A stretch of DNA of 64,000 nucleotides from an uncultured Oscillospiraceae bacterium (GTDB lineage Bacteria; Bacillota; Clostridia; Oscillospirales; Oscillospiraceae): contig CAKUEH010000002.1 in assembly GCA_934646185.1 (NCBI GenBank), positions 62,001-126,000 of the forward strand. The letters are read 5' to 3'. Under the pieces are notes generated by a model. The model made no database searches. It was given only the letters and a program-made list of their open reading frames with translations, and was not told where the DNA came from. Shown piece after piece: positions 8,894 through 17,393 of this stretch. Every line of letters begins with the position of its first letter. Position 1 is the first letter of the stretch. The position numbers were made by a program, and so were the translations under genes.

Positions 8894-8930
8894 GCGTCCA
8901 CCTGTCCTTGCCGGATAGGTGGACGCTTCT
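8894..8930 (+). terminator. Stable hairpin at the 5' end of the glgP transcript
   Basis: A 14-bp stem (8894-8907 with 8913-8926, one G-U pair) closes a 5-nt loop and is followed by TTCTTT. It starts about 10 nt after the predicted glgP start. It may terminate malQ read-through, attenuate glgP or protect its 5' end; the U-tract is interrupted. Confidence 0.55.
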
Positions 8931-8982
8931 TTAAAGGCCGCCGGCAGCTTTGCCCGGCGGAGTCCCATGGAAGGAGTAACCT

Positions 8983-11316
8983 ATGAGCGAATTTTCGGAA
9001 CGAATCGTAAAACAGACCGAGGCGCTGCTGCATTTCCAGCATGACGAGACCCTGCAGGAAACGACCCCGGAGCGCCTGCATGAGGCGCTCGGCCAGGTCA
9101 TCATGATGGAGATCAGCGACAACTGGACGAAGACCAAGCGCCGTCAGGCGCCGGGCCGCCGCGCGTTCTATTTCTCCGCGGAATATCTTGTCGGCCGTCT
9201 GGTCTACAGCAACCTCTTCAACCTCGGCCTTCTGCGCGAGATGAAAGCGGCCTTTGCCGAAAAGGGCGTCGATCTTGCGTGTCTGGAGCACATTGAGGAC
9301 GCGGCCCTTGGCAACGGCGGTCTCGGCCGTCTCGCCGCCTGCTTCCTCGACAGCGCCGCGACGCTTGACCTGCCGCTGACCGGCTACGGCCTGCGCTACC
9401 GCTTCGGCCTGTTCAAGCAGTCGTTTGTCAACGGCTGCCAGCGTGAAAACGCCGACGACTGGACGAAGTACGGCGATCCGTGGAGCCACCGCCGCGACAA
9501 GCTGGCCGTCAAGGTCCGCTTTGCCGACCAGACCGTCAACTGCGTCCCGTATGACATGCCCGTCATCGGTTACGAGACCTCGACCGTCGGTACGCTCCGC
9601 CTCTGGCAGTGCGAAGCCGAGGAAGAGCTGAATTTCGACGCCTTCAACGCGCAGGACTACGTCAAGGCCCTTGAAAAGAAGAACAAGGCCGAGGATATCA
9701 CCCGCGTTCTGTACCCGAACGACTCCACGTGGGAGGGCAAGCGCCTGCGCGTCAAGCAGCAGTATGTCCTCTCCAGCGCGTCCCTGCAGGATATCCTCCG
9801 CGATTACCGCCAGCAGCACGGCGCGGATTATTACCGCCTGCCGGAATTCATCGCCGTCCAGCTCAACGACACGCACCCCGCCATGTCCATCCCCGAGCTC
9901 ATCCGTCTTCTGATCAACGAGGGTCTGGACTTTGATGCCGCGTTCGAGCTGACCCGCCGCGTCTTCTCCTACACGAACCACACCGTCATGACCGAGGCGC
10001 TGGAAAAGTGGGATCTGGAGCTGCTGCGCTCCGTCGTGCCCGAAGTCTGCGAGATCATCGAGCGCATCGACGCAAAGCTCAAGCAGGAGCATCCGCATTC
10101 GAACCTCTTCATCGTCAAGGACGGTCAGGCGCACATGGCGAATCTGTCCGTCTATATGTCCACCGCCGTCAACGGCGTCGCCGAGATCCATTCCCAGATC
10201 CTCAAGGACGATCTGTTCAAGGACTGGTATGCCGTCTATCCCGACCGCTTCCAGAACAAGACCAACGGCATCACGCCCCGCCGCTGGCTGGGCCTGTCCA
10301 ATCCGGAGCTCTGCGGCCTGCTCGACAGCAAGGTCGGCGCAGGATATCTGAAGGATCTCGACCGGCTGGAAGCGCTGAAGGCTGGCATCGACGAGATGAC
10401 CATCAAGCAGTTCAACGCCATCAAGCTGGAAAAGAAGCGCCAGCTCTGCCGCGTGATCGAGGAGCACGAGGGCGTTGCGCTCGACCCGTCGTTTATTTTC
10501 GACGTACAGGTCAAGCGTCTGCACGAGTATAAGCGCCAGCTGCTGAACGCGCTGAGCATCATGGATCTGTATCTCTCCATCAAGGACGGCAGCATCAAGG
10601 ACTTTACGCCCACCGCCTTTATCTTTGGCGCCAAGGCCGCGCCGGGCTACCGCCGCGCGAAAGCGATCATTCATTATGTCAATCGCGTAGCCGATCTCAT
10701 CAACAATGATCCCGCCATGGACGGCGTGATGAAGGTCGTCTTCGTGCAGAACTACAACTGCTCCTACGCCGAGCATATCATCCCCGCCGCCGATATTTCC
10801 GAGCAGATCTCTCCTGCCGGAACCGAAGCGTCCGGCACGGGCAACATGAAGCTCATGCTGAACGGCGCCGTGACGCTCGGCACGCTCGACGGCGCAAACG
10901 TCGAGATCGCCGAGCAGGCGGGCAGCGAGAACGAATATATCTTCGGCGCGACCGTCGAGGAGATCAACATGGTGAAGCCCAGCTACAACGCCCGCAGCTT
11001 CTATGAGGCCAATCCGAACCTCCGCCGCGCCGTCGACACCCTGATCGACGGGACTGTCCCCACCGACGAGGAGCAGCACGAGCTCTATACGTCCCTCCTT
11101 GAGGGCGCAAGCTGGCACAAGCCGGATCAGTATTTCATCTTCTACGACTTCGACAGCTATAAAAAGGCCCGTCTGCGCGTCTATCACGACTACTGCGACC
11201 GTATCGCCTTCGGCCGCAAGTGCCTCATGAATGTCGCCTCTGCGGGCAAATTCTCCTCTGACCGCACCATCCGCCAGTATGCCGAAGACATCTGGCACAT
11301 CAAGCCCGTAAAATAA
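8983..11316 (+). CDS. glgP: Glycogen/maltodextrin phosphorylase
   Basis: A 777-residue GT35 phosphorylase that splits alpha-1,4-glucans with phosphate to glucose-1-phosphate. The pyridoxal-phosphate site EASGTGNMK is present with the Schiff-base lysine near residue 623, and the N-terminal GNGGLGRLAACFLDS and central QLNDTHPAM segments are typical. The length is slightly below the usual ~800 residues. GGAG lies upstream of the ATG. With malQ it forms the intracellular pathway for imported maltodextrins or stored glycogen; sequence alone does not decide between those substrates. Confidence 0.95.
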   Translation: MSEFSERIVKQTEALLHFQHDETLQETTPERLHEALGQVIMMEISDNWTKTKRRQAPGRRAFYFSAEYLVGRLVYSNLFNLGLLREMKAAFAEKGVDLACLEHIEDAALGNGGLGRLAACFLDSAATLDLPLTGYGLRYRFGLFKQSFVNGCQRENADDWTKYGDPWSHRRDKLAVKVRFADQTVNCVPYDMPVIGYETSTVGTLRLWQCEAEEELNFDAFNAQDYVKALEKKNKAEDITRVLYPNDSTWEGKRLRVKQQYVLSSASLQDILRDYRQQHGADYYRLPEFIAVQLNDTHPAMSIPELIRLLINEGLDFDAAFELTRRVFSYTNHTVMTEALEKWDLELLRSVVPEVCEIIERIDAKLKQEHPHSNLFIVKDGQAHMANLSVYMSTAVNGVAEIHSQILKDDLFKDWYAVYPDRFQNKTNGITPRRWLGLSNPELCGLLDSKVGAGYLKDLDRLEALKAGIDEMTIKQFNAIKLEKKRQLCRVIEEHEGVALDPSFIFDVQVKRLHEYKRQLLNALSIMDLYLSIKDGSIKDFTPTAFIFGAKAAPGYRRAKAIIHYVNRVADLINNDPAMDGVMKVVFVQNYNCSYAEHIIPAADISEQISPAGTEASGTGNMKLMLNGAVTLGTLDGANVEIAEQAGSENEYIFGATVEEINMVKPSYNARSFYEANPNLRRAVDTLIDGTVPTDEEQHELYTSLLEGASWHKPDQYFIFYDFDSYKKARLRVYHDYCDRIAFGRKCLMNVASAGKFSSDRTIRQYAEDIWHIKPVK

Positions 11317-11324
11317 AACAGCAA

Positions 11325-11354
11325 AGCGCAGGGCCGGGAAACCGGTCCTGCGCT
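11325..11354 (+). terminator. Hairpin after glgP
   Basis: A 13-bp stem (11325-11337 with 11342-11354, one G-U pair) closed by a GAAA tetraloop. No clear U-tract follows, so it may be a weak or factor-assisted terminator. Confidence 0.5.
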
Positions 11355-11381
11355 CTGCGGCTATACAAAGGAAATTGAAAT

Positions 11382-12971
11382 ATGTTTGACTATCTGATTC
11401 AAAACGGCACGCTGGTCGACGGGACCGGCGCTCCTGCCATGCATGCAGACCTTGCCATCCGGGACGGAAAGATCGCCGCGGTCGGCAGCCTCAAGGGCGT
11501 ATCCGCCGGGACGGTGATCGACGCGGCAGGGAAGTACGTCACGCCCGGCTTCATCGACATCCATCGCCACGCCGACGCGGCGCTCTTCCGCCCGCACTTC
11601 GGCGAGCTCGAGCTGAAGCAGGGCCTGACCACCGTCGTCAACGGCAACTGCGGCCTGTCCGTCACACCCTGCGCCGGTACATACAAAAAGGAAATTGAGG
11701 CGTATCTGACGCCCGTCACCGGCGCGCTGCCGGAAAACGCCGACTTTTCCTGCCTTGCGGCCTATCTGCGCGCCGCAAAAAGCAAGCCGAGCCCCATCCA
11801 CACGGCCATGCTCGCGGGCAGCGGCACCATCCGCGCCTGCGCGGCAGGCTTCGGAACGCCGGAGCTCAACGCGGCGCAGATGGCCGAGATCCACCGCCTC
11901 ATTGAGCAGGAGGTCGCCGCGGGCGCGCTCGGCGTCTCCCTCGGCCTCGGCTACGCGCCGGACTGCTTCTATTCGACCGAAACGCTCATCGAAGCGCTTC
12001 AGCCGCTCAAAAATTCCGGCATTCCCATCACCGTCCATATGCGCCAGGAGGGCAGCGGCGTGGTCGACGCGCTCCGCGAAATGATCGCCGTCGCAAAGGC
12101 ACTGCATACCCCGGTCGAGGTCAGCCACCTCAAGTCCATCGGCAAGGCCAACTGGCGCCGCTGCACGCCGGAAATGCTCCGCCTGATGCGTGATGCCCGG
12201 CAGGAGGGCATCGAGATCGCCTGCGACGTCTACCCCTATACCGCGGGCTCGACCCAGCTCGTCCACGTCCTGCCGCCGGAGAGCCAGAAGGGCGGTCTCG
12301 AGGCGCTGACCGAAAACCTGTCCGATCCCTCCTTCCGCGAAGCGCTCAAGGCGCGCATGCTGACCGGCAGCGATTTTGAAAATATCTCGCTTCTCGTCGG
12401 CTTCGAAAATATCGTCGCCTCCAGCATCGCGCGGGAAGACCTGCGGCAGTACGAGGGCCAGAGCATCGCCGCCATTGCGCAGCAGCAGGGGAAGGATCCC
12501 TTTACCGCGCTGTTCGATCTGCTGCAGGCCGCGCACTGCGACGTGACCATGATCGATTTCATCGCCGCCGAGGACGATATCTGCGATATCCTGCGCGACG
12601 CGCACAGCTGCGTGATCTCCGACAGCACCTATCCCACCACCGGCATGCTCCACCCGCGCGTCTACGGCACCTACACGACCCTTCTCGAGCATTTTGTCCG
12701 CGAAAAGCAGGTGCTGTCCATCGAATCCGCCGTGCATAAATGCACGGGCCGCGCCGCAAAGGTCATGGGCCTCAAAACAAAGGGCGTTCTCGCCCCCGGC
12801 ATGGACGCCGACCTGAACATCTTCGACCTTTCCGCCGTCCACACCTGCGCGACCTACTCGGAGCCCGCCCAATTCTCCGCCGGTATCGACACCGTTTTCG
12901 TCTCTGGCTGCCCCGCCGTCCTGAACGGCAGCTTCACCGGCAGCAAAGCCGGCACAGTCCTGACGAGATAA
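11382..12971 (+). CDS. N-acyl-D-amino-acid deacylase family amidohydrolase (copy 1)
   Basis: A 529-residue amidohydrolase of the D-aminoacylase/dihydroorotase type. The metal pair His61 and His63 sits in GFIDIHRHAD, a bridging-type Cys90 in NGNCGLS, and later ligands in HMRQEG and VEVSHLK; the C-terminus holds the GVLAPGMDADLNIFD beta-sandwich return. Such enzymes release D-amino acids from N-acyl or peptidic D-residues; the exact substrate is unknown. A paralogue with the same opening (MFD.LIQN) lies at 14422-16008. It lacks a signal peptide and is cytoplasmic. It lies 28 bp beyond the glgP hairpin. Confidence 0.82.
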   Translation: MFDYLIQNGTLVDGTGAPAMHADLAIRDGKIAAVGSLKGVSAGTVIDAAGKYVTPGFIDIHRHADAALFRPHFGELELKQGLTTVVNGNCGLSVTPCAGTYKKEIEAYLTPVTGALPENADFSCLAAYLRAAKSKPSPIHTAMLAGSGTIRACAAGFGTPELNAAQMAEIHRLIEQEVAAGALGVSLGLGYAPDCFYSTETLIEALQPLKNSGIPITVHMRQEGSGVVDALREMIAVAKALHTPVEVSHLKSIGKANWRRCTPEMLRLMRDARQEGIEIACDVYPYTAGSTQLVHVLPPESQKGGLEALTENLSDPSFREALKARMLTGSDFENISLLVGFENIVASSIAREDLRQYEGQSIAAIAQQQGKDPFTALFDLLQAAHCDVTMIDFIAAEDDICDILRDAHSCVISDSTYPTTGMLHPRVYGTYTTLLEHFVREKQVLSIESAVHKCTGRAAKVMGLKTKGVLAPGMDADLNIFDLSAVHTCATYSEPAQFSAGIDTVFVSGCPAVLNGSFTGSKAGTVLTR

Positions 12972-12999
12972 CCGAAAACACGCACAAAAACAAAAGGCT

Positions 13000-13088
13000 C
13001 CCCTTGGGCACAAGGGGCCGATTCCCCCTGTCAGGGGGAAATGGCCCGAAGGGCCAAAAGGGGTAGGGACGCTGTCAGCGAAGCTGAC
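13000..13088. repeat. Array of four small hairpins after the amidohydrolase gene
   Basis: Four back-to-back inverted repeats: CCCCTTG/CAAGGGG (13000-13017), TTCCCCCT/AGGGGGAA (13022-13040), TGGCCC/GGGCCA (13042-13056) and GTCAGC/GCTGAC (13074-13088). The last, with its flanking CTGAGGGG, resembles dispersed palindromic elements common in gut Firmicutes. No gene is visible in 12972-13193. Confidence 0.65.
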
Positions 13089-13143
13089 TGAGGGGATTCG
13101 AACCTTGCAAATTTCGGAATACTCCCAGATATGCACAGTCCCA

Positions 13144-13169
13144 GTAGGGGCAGACAGTGCCGTCCGTCC
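13144..13169 (+). repeat. Degenerate copy of the GTAGGGGC hairpin repeat
   Basis: It starts GTAGGGGC and has an imperfect 8-bp inverted repeat (GGGCAGAC with GTCCGTCC). It matches the layout of three better copies between 53542 and 53699. Confidence 0.55.
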
Positions 13170-13193
13170 CAACATAGCGGACGCATCTTTCTG

Positions 13194-13466
13194 TTATTCT
13201 TCCGAATCCTCCTTATGTATGCACGAGCCGATCGCAAGTCCGATCAGCATGCCGAGGGAAATGCCGATGCCGGTGTTGTTTCCGAGCGCCGTTCCAATGG
13301 CTGTGCCGAGGCACATGCCGAGACACATGCCCTCCATCCCGTAGCTGCCGTCCTGGCTCTCGCCCGTCTTTTTCCGGACCGCACCGCGAACCGCGATGAT
13401 CGCCACAGCCAGGCCAGCCGCGACTCAGGGCGCGGCGGCACGAATAAAGTCCAAAACGTTGTTCAT
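13194..13466 (-). pseudogene. Small glycine-zipper membrane protein interrupted by an in-frame TGA
   Basis: The frame from an ATG at 13466, with GGAGG just upstream, encodes about 90 residues: a short hydrophobic N-terminus, a basic linker and a glycine-zipper hairpin (GMCLGMCLGTAIGTALG and IGISLGMLIGLAIGS). Codon 14 (13425-13427) is TGA where a tryptophan, between P and VAAGLAVAI, would fit. Either a TGG-to-TGA mutation has broken the gene or translation restarts at the GTG at 13406, giving 70 residues with one membrane segment missing. The function of such small clostridial proteins is unknown. Confidence 0.65.
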
Positions 13467-13497
13467 TCTGATTCCTCCGATTCCGATTTCTGCAAAA

Positions 13498-13534
13498 CGC
13501 AGTGCAGATCACAAAAGCTGTGATCTGCACTGCG
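13498..13534 (-). terminator. Terminator after the first TetR gene
   Basis: A perfect 16-bp stem (13498-13513 with 13519-13534) with a 5-nt loop; on the minus strand TTTTGC follows. It separates the TetR gene from the glycine-zipper gene. Confidence 0.75.
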
Positions 13535-13595
13535 TCTGCGCGTCTGACAGTATAATTTCTTTAATGTTTAACCGGGGTTCTTACCTCGCCGCAGG

Positions 13596-14213
13596 TCATT
13601 CACCGGTCATGGCGCGAAAAACTGCGTCACGGTCAAAGCTGCCCGCCGCAAAGCCCGGGATCTCCTTGATGGACTTGCAGATGCTGACGCTGAAGCCCGT
13701 CAGGATCTGCGCGATTTCCTGATTAGAGTAGGGACACTCGCACGTCACGATCAGCGTGGACAGACTGTGTACCACAAGCCACAGATCGCGGAAATACACG
13801 TCCGCTTCCCCAGCAGTCATGCGGTAGAGGCGCGTCAGCGTCGGGCGCACAAGCGCCTGTAAATGCTGCATGGACTGCATGGCGCTGTATTCTGACGTTT
13901 TCGTCAGAAACAGAAGACGGTACAGCTCCGGCTCCTCCCGCGCGAACCGGATATACTGCTTTCCGACGCCAAGAAACGGGATGCGCTCCTGCAGGCCCGC
14001 ATTCGTATACCGGTCATATATGCCGATCGCGGCGGCGTAAACGGCTGCCCGCACGCCCTCCATGGAGCCGAAAGCGGTAAAGACGGGCTGCGTGGATGTT
14101 CCGAGCTCGTCTGCCAGCGTCTTTGCGGTCAGACCGCCGATCCCCTTTGCCCGGACGACCTGCAGAGCCGCCTCTGTCATCTCTTCCCTTGTGAATTTAT
14201 TCTTCGGAGCCAT
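13596..14213 (-). CDS. TetR-family transcriptional regulator (copy 1)
   Basis: A 205-residue regulator. The N-terminal helix-turn-helix spans roughly residues 8-50 (FTREEMTEAALQVVRAKG, then TAKTLADELGTSTQPVFTAFG), and the C-terminal ligand/dimer domain follows with YIRFAREEPELYRLLF. The start at 14213 (MAPKNK) is preferred because GAAAGAAAGG precedes it; an upstream ATG at 14249 adds 12 unlikely residues. It closely resembles the second TetR at 27668-28240 in both domains. The target is unknown; an AT-rich palindrome in its own promoter suggests self-regulation. Confidence 0.87.
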   Translation of the reverse strand: MAPKNKFTREEMTEAALQVVRAKGIGGLTAKTLADELGTSTQPVFTAFGSMEGVRAAVYAAAIGIYDRYTNAGLQERIPFLGVGKQYIRFAREEPELYRLLFLTKTSEYSAMQSMQHLQALVRPTLTRLYRMTAGEADVYFRDLWLVVHSLSTLIVTCECPYSNQEIAQILTGFSVSICKSIKEIPGFAAGSFDRDAVFRAMTGE

Positions 14214-14261
14214 TGCCTGCAGCCTTTCTTTCGGAAATAGAGCGCCCAATGCACATCGAAT

Positions 14262-14290
14262 ATTATATAATCATGTGGCGGAATTGTCAA
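14262..14290 (-). promoter_or_regulatory. Consensus promoter and palindrome of the first TetR gene
   Basis: On the minus strand TTGACA (14285-14290) and TATAAT (14262-14267) are 17 bp apart. The -10 lies inside the palindrome ATTATATAAT (14262-14271), a candidate autoregulatory operator. Confidence 0.75.
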
Positions 14291-14323
14291 GAGGCGCCAA
14301 AACCTCCCTGCAGAAACACAGAA

Positions 14324-14364
14324 GCGGCCGTCCGGCAGCCGCATAACAGCTGCCGGATGGCCGC
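14324..14364 (-). terminator. Hairpin ending the D-aminoacylase operon
   Basis: A 16-bp stem with one G-U pair (14324-14339 with 14349-14364) and a 9-nt loop, 58 bp after the amidohydrolase stop. Only scattered Us follow on the minus strand. Confidence 0.6.
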
Positions 14365-14421
14365 CTGCCAAGAGGGAGCAAAAATGAAATTTCCGATCCG
14401 CAGTGCGGGCCGGGCCTGCGC

Positions 14422-16008
14422 TCAGCGGCTGCGGCGGAGCAGCCGTCCGGCCATTGCGCCCGTGTACGCATCGTCCCGCACAGCGCATACGCCGCTTACG
14501 TAGACGCGGCAGATCCCCTCATTGGGGAGCAGCGGCTGCGTGTAAGTAGCGTGATCTGTGATCCGCTCCGCGTCAAACAGCACAAGATCCGCGTCCATGC
14601 CGGGCTGGATCCGGCCCTTGCCCTTAAGACCGTATACCTCCGCCGGGAGCGCCGTCAGCTTCCGCACGGCCTCGGCCAGCGAGATCCACCGCTCTTCGCG
14701 TACCGCGCGCCGCAGCACGCACGGGAAGGTACCGATCGAGCGCGGATGCGTCATTTTGAGTCCCGGGACATACAGCGCGTCGCTTCCGAACATGCAGAGC
14801 GGATCTGCCATCAGATCGGAGACGTCGGCCTCGCTCATGCCGAACTTGATATACTGAACGCCCAGCTCGTTTTCCAGCAGCAGCGCCGTGTATGCCTCAA
14901 ACGCGGAAATGCCGCGCGCCTGCGCAAGCTGGGCAATGGTTTTGCCCGTCGCCTCCGGCGTTTTGGTGGCGTTGGAGATCAGGAGCCGGTCAAGCCCGCA
15001 GACCTCGGCGGCGTCGCCGGACTGCGCGGAAACGCTCCGGAGCAGCAGGGAAGACAGCCGCGCAAGCGCGTCCTGTTCCGTCAGCGCCTGCAGAAGCGCC
15101 TGCGGCTCGAGCTGTGCGAATTCCATCGGCAGCGTGGAGATCAGCATGGTGGAGCTGGCGGCGTACGGATAGACGTCGTGCGTCGCCGGGATCCCCGCCT
15201 CATGCAGCATCTGCATGGTCTTGCGGACCTTGCCGAAGTTTTTCTCTCCGACCGCCTTGTGATGCGAGACGTTGACGCGGGCGCCGCCACTGCGGGCAAT
15301 GTCGATCGCCTCCTGCACGCTCTGCTCCAGATAGTCGCCCTGATCGCGCAGATGCGAGGTATAGACGCCGCCGTGCCGCCCGACCGGCGCCGTCAGCGCG
15401 GCCAGTTCATCGGTCGCCGCAAAGCGTCCCGGCGCATATGCAAGCCCGGTGGAAAGGCCCAGCGCCCCTGCCTGCATGGCGTCCTCCACGAGCGCGGTCA
15501 TCTGCGCAAGCTGCGCCGCGTCCGGCGCGGCAGGGGAGAAGCCCATAACGGCCATCCGAACCGTCCCGTGCGGGATAAAATACGCGAGGTTGATCCCTGC
15601 GGGCGTCTTTTCCATGCGGTCCAGATAGGCGGAGAAGCTGGTAAAGTCCTGATTATCCGGGTACATGGGCACGCCCTGCTGCGACAGATATTTCTGATAA
15701 AGCGGGAAATTCTGCTCCGAGACCGGCGCGGGCCCAAGCCCGCACTGCCCGCAGAGCTCCGTCGTGACGCCCTGCAGCAGCTTGCTTGCCCGTGCGGGAT
15801 CGAGCGCCATAAACAGATCCGAGTGCCCGTGTACGTCGATAAAGCCCGGCGCAAGCGTCAGGCCGGTCCCGTCGACCGTTTCGGCCGCTTCGCCGGAAAG
15901 CTTTCCGACAGCGGCGATTTTTCCGTCCTTTACGGCGACGTCCGCCGTAAATCCGGGCGCGCCCGTGCCGTCGAGCACCTGCGCGTTCTGAATCAAAAGA
16001 TCAAACAT
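14422..16008 (-). CDS. N-acyl-D-amino-acid deacylase family amidohydrolase (copy 2)
   Basis: A 528-residue paralogue of the 11382-12971 protein. Metal-binding His60 and His62 lie in GFIDVHGHSD, cysteines in TTELCGQCGLG, then VNVSHHK and the C-terminal GRIQPGMDADLVLFD. The start is the second of two adjacent ATGs (16008), 5 bp from AGGAGG; 16011 is possible. It follows the M20 peptidase and SLC13 carrier on the same strand, suggesting import and hydrolysis of N-acylated or D-residue-containing compounds, for example from peptidoglycan or host/diet peptides; this is inference. A terminator-like hairpin precedes it. Confidence 0.82.
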   Translation of the reverse strand: MFDLLIQNAQVLDGTGAPGFTADVAVKDGKIAAVGKLSGEAAETVDGTGLTLAPGFIDVHGHSDLFMALDPARASKLLQGVTTELCGQCGLGPAPVSEQNFPLYQKYLSQQGVPMYPDNQDFTSFSAYLDRMEKTPAGINLAYFIPHGTVRMAVMGFSPAAPDAAQLAQMTALVEDAMQAGALGLSTGLAYAPGRFAATDELAALTAPVGRHGGVYTSHLRDQGDYLEQSVQEAIDIARSGGARVNVSHHKAVGEKNFGKVRKTMQMLHEAGIPATHDVYPYAASSTMLISTLPMEFAQLEPQALLQALTEQDALARLSSLLLRSVSAQSGDAAEVCGLDRLLISNATKTPEATGKTIAQLAQARGISAFEAYTALLLENELGVQYIKFGMSEADVSDLMADPLCMFGSDALYVPGLKMTHPRSIGTFPCVLRRAVREERWISLAEAVRKLTALPAEVYGLKGKGRIQPGMDADLVLFDAERITDHATYTQPLLPNEGICRVYVSGVCAVRDDAYTGAMAGRLLRRSR

Positions 16009-16020
16009 CATAGCCTCCTG

Positions 16021-16049
16021 AAAAACCGGCGCGGCGCCTGCCGCGCCGG
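16021..16049 (-). terminator. Terminator/attenuator between the M20 and D-aminoacylase genes
   Basis: On the minus strand a perfect 10-bp G/C stem (16040-16049 with 16026-16035) with a 4-nt loop runs straight into TTTTT, about 10 nt before the ribosome site of the next gene. It should reduce expression of that gene within the operon. Confidence 0.8.
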
Positions 16050-16063
16050 AGTTTGTTGGGGGA

Positions 16064-17377
16064 TCAGGCAAGCAGGGAAGCGGTCACGGCCGTGAACATG
16101 GCCGCGCCGTTCGCAAGCGCCTGCTCGTCAAAATCAAAATGGTCGTTGTGGTTCGCCGCCGGGCAGGCGCACAGCAGACCGACATACGCGGCAAGCCCGC
16201 CCTGCTGCTGCACGCGATGGGCCATGCAGGAAAAGTCCTCGCTGCCGCCGCCGAGCGAGCCGACGCGTATAACGCGCAGCCCGAGCTCCTCCCTGCAGAC
16301 GCGCTCGACCCGCTCGGAAAGCGTCCAGTCGCTCGTCAGCGCGGCCGCGTGCCCCATGGGCTTCGTCTCGACTGTGCAGTCCTGCATTTCGGCAGCAGCC
16401 TTTACGATCTGCTGCGCGCGGGAAAGCATATACTCGTTTGCCTCCGTCGTCTGTCCGCGCACCTCCAGCTCCAGCTTCGCCGTCTCGCAGACGACGTTGC
16501 GGCCCGTGCCCGCGTGGAGCGTGCCGACGTTCAGCTGCGTCGGCGTGCTGCCGAAGCGGGGGATGGCGTGCAGATTCAAAACGGCGGTCGCCGCGGCAAG
16601 CAGCGCGTTGCGGCCCTCCTGCGGGGCGATCCCCGCATGGGCGGAGCGGCCGTGGAACGTCACGTCCAGCTTGGAGGTGGCAAGTCCGCCGGTTCCGTTT
16701 TCCGCCAGAACGCCGATGTCGACCAGCCCCGCGGCCTTTCCCGCGGGGAACACGTGCGCGGCGAGCGCGTAGTCTGCGCCGTCCAGATGTCCCGCGGCGA
16801 CGACGGAGCTCGCGCCCCGCACGCCCTCCTCGGCAGGCTGAAAGATCAGCCGGACTGTTCCGTGGAGCTGCCCGCGCAGCTCGCGCAGCAGCATCGCCGT
16901 ACCGATACCGACGGCGGCGTGGCCGTCGTGCCCGCAGGCGTGCATGACGCCGGGCGTGACGGAGGCAAAGCCCTCGCGGTGCGGCAGATGCGTCTCGTCG
17001 TCCGCCTCCAATACGCCGAGCGCGTCGATATCAAAGCGCAGCGCGACCGTCGGCCCTTCGCCGCAGCGAAGCGTTGCGACGACGCCGGTAAAGCCGCCGC
17101 GCGTGGCCGGAAGGAATTCCGGATCCGCGCCGTTTTCCTGCGCCCATTTGTAATGCTCCTCCAATGTCTGCTCGGAGGGAAGGCCCATGCGCGCGTCCGC
17201 CTTGCAGACGGCGGGGCCGGTCAGGACCTCATAGCCGAGGTCTGTGAGTCTGCGCGCAAGCAGGGAGGTTGTGCGCATTTCCAGCCAGCCCGGCTCTGCA
17301 TAGCGGTGCAGATCGCGCCGGAGCGCGGTCAATTCGGGCAAAAGTGCCTGCGCGCGGGAACGGATTGTTTCTGTCAT
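16064..17377 (-). CDS. M20 family amidohydrolase, AbgA-like
   Basis: A 437-residue M20D metallopeptidase, close in length to AbgA, the p-aminobenzoyl-glutamate hydrolase subunit. Di-zinc site elements are visible: ALRFDIDALGV, HACGHDGH and QPAEEG, with the dimerisation/lid domain (HGRSAHAG) in the middle and SLGGGSEDFS near the end. Such enzymes cleave N-acyl or p-aminobenzoyl amides of amino acids in the cytoplasm. No AbgB-like second subunit is adjacent. It lies between the SLC13 carrier and a D-aminoacylase homologue, so the three probably handle one family of N-acyl compounds. Confidence 0.85.
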   Translation of the reverse strand: MTETIRSRAQALLPELTALRRDLHRYAEPGWLEMRTTSLLARRLTDLGYEVLTGPAVCKADARMGLPSEQTLEEHYKWAQENGADPEFLPATRGGFTGVVATLRCGEGPTVALRFDIDALGVLEADDETHLPHREGFASVTPGVMHACGHDGHAAVGIGTAMLLRELRGQLHGTVRLIFQPAEEGVRGASSVVAAGHLDGADYALAAHVFPAGKAAGLVDIGVLAENGTGGLATSKLDVTFHGRSAHAGIAPQEGRNALLAAATAVLNLHAIPRFGSTPTQLNVGTLHAGTGRNVVCETAKLELEVRGQTTEANEYMLSRAQQIVKAAAEMQDCTVETKPMGHAAALTSDWTLSERVERVCREELGLRVIRVGSLGGGSEDFSCMAHRVQQQGGLAAYVGLLCACPAANHNDHFDFDEQALANGAAMFTAVTASLLA

Positions 17378-17393
17378 AGCGGGATACCTGCGA

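Noticed and set aside
8887..11298. 803-residue open frame on the minus strand
   Set aside because: It is entirely antisense to glgP, lacks a ribosome site and any family motif, and has the Arg/Val/Asp/Gly-rich composition of high-G+C shadow frames.
13000..13170. CRISPR-like array
   Set aside because: The repeats are palindromes of different sequence without constant repeats or spacers, and no cas genes are near.
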